From contig JAWKTV010000001.1 of assembly GCA_041398905.1 (NCBI GenBank), positions 310,001 through 374,000 on the forward strand: a DNA stretch of 64,000 nucleotides, given 5' to 3'. Under the pieces are notes generated by a model. It did no database searches, had not been told where the DNA came from, and saw nothing but the letters and a program-made list of their open reading frames with translations. This document shows, piece by piece, positions 63,680 to 64,000 of this stretch. The position numbers were made by a program, and so were the translations under genes. Each line of letters opens with the position of its first letter. Position 1 is the first letter of the stretch. The stretch is from JAWKTV01 sp041398905 (GTDB taxonomy: Bacteria; Planctomycetota; Planctomycetia; Planctomycetales; Planctomycetaceae).

Positions 63680-64000
63680 ATGACAAAGTTCAATTGGCTG
63701 TTCGCGTTCTGCCTGATTCTGGCGGCTTCTCCACAGGCAATCCAGGCACAGGGGTGGTTCGAGGCCGACTACCTGTTTTGGAGCCGCGGCAACGACAGCA
63801 GCCGGCAGTTCATTCAGGGATCGTCCCCGATGAACAGCGAGGACTTCGACATCGGGTTCTCCAACGGCTACCGCCTGACGGTTGGCACGGCGTTGGGGGA
63901 CTATGAACTCGAAGCCCAGTACTCGAAGGTCGATGGCTGGTCGGACTCGCTCTCCGGCGTGCTCGCCAGGCCGCTCGCACTCGACGATGACGGCGGGAAC
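63680..64000 (+). CDS. BBP7-like outer-membrane beta-barrel protein, right-truncated
   Basis: Open from ATG 63680 to the window end (107 codons). A GGGAG ribosome-binding site lies at 63671-63675. The signal peptide MTKFNWLFAFCLILAASPQA ends near IQAQ, followed by GWFEADYLFWSRGNDSSRQF and GFSNGYRLTVGTALGDYELE. The Trp/Tyr-rich opening after the signal sequence (WFEADYLFW) is typical of the planctomycete BBP7 outer-membrane beta-barrel family. The rest lies outside the window. Confidence 0.7.
   Translation, partial: MTKFNWLFAFCLILAASPQAIQAQGWFEADYLFWSRGNDSSRQFIQGSSPMNSEDFDIGFSNGYRLTVGTALGDYELEAQYSKVDGWSDSLSGVLARPLALDDDGGN

Overview
The window is about 64 kb of GC-rich bacterial DNA. It almost certainly comes from a planctomycete (Planctomycetota, Planctomycetaceae-like). 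The evidence is two DUF1549/DUF1553 cytochrome-c-type proteins, two DUF1559 prepilin-like proteins each paired with a small lipoprotein, a redoxin/cytochrome/copper-monooxygenase-like/EF-hand fusion, a BBP7-like outer-membrane protein and Gram-negative envelope machinery. I recognise no species. There is no rRNA, convincing tRNA, CRISPR array, insertion sequence or prophage. The region reads as ordinary chromosome.

Layout. 1-1.9 kb: a DUF1549-family cytochrome protein running off the left edge. 2.1-4.8 kb: a leftward NtrB/NtrC-like kinase and sigma54 response regulator that overlap by ATGA. 5.5-12.7 kb: a rightward tripartite RND efflux system (His-rich lipoprotein adaptor, AcrB-like permease, TolC/NodT-like outer-membrane protein). 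12.9-20.3 kb: a PhoD-like phosphatase, dnaE and an SDR oxidoreductase. 20.4-23.6 kb: a duplicated DUF1559 + lipoprotein cassette. 24.3-31.5 kb: uppP, a HTH-REC fusion regulator, a GT39-type glycosyltransferase, RNase D, a YqgE/AlgH-like protein and ubiX. 31.9-40.4 kb: an S74 chaperone-tailed protein, a CE6-type esterase, the redoxin fusion protein, an MMPL/RND exporter, a LysM protein and a DUF1499 protein. 40.5-46.5 kb: leftward topA, a prenyl diphosphate synthase (ispA) and dxs. 46.9-53.3 kb: a SurA/PpiD-like foldase, a squalene/phytoene synthase, a stand-alone AAA+ activator and zwf. 53.4-59.2 kb: a dynamin-like GTPase, a REC protein, trpF, truD and aroB. 59.4-64 kb: a second DUF1549/DUF1553 protein, an alpha/beta hydrolase without its serine, and the start of a BBP7-like protein.

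The most coherent candidate system is the left block. A divergent NtrB/NtrC-like pair faces an RND pump. TGCA-phased, NtrC-box-like elements lie in both relevant intergenic regions. Sigma54-type -24/-12 candidates lie exactly 95 nt before both the adaptor and the outer-membrane-protein starts. I infer a sigma54-controlled efflux regulon whose adaptor carries a five-fold Gly-His repeat that may bind metal.

Caution: at least a dozen otherwise well conserved genes are split by single-base frameshifts, several at G/C runs, with the highest density in the first 5 kb. I treat most as probable sequence errors and give spans across them, but some could be real pseudogenes.
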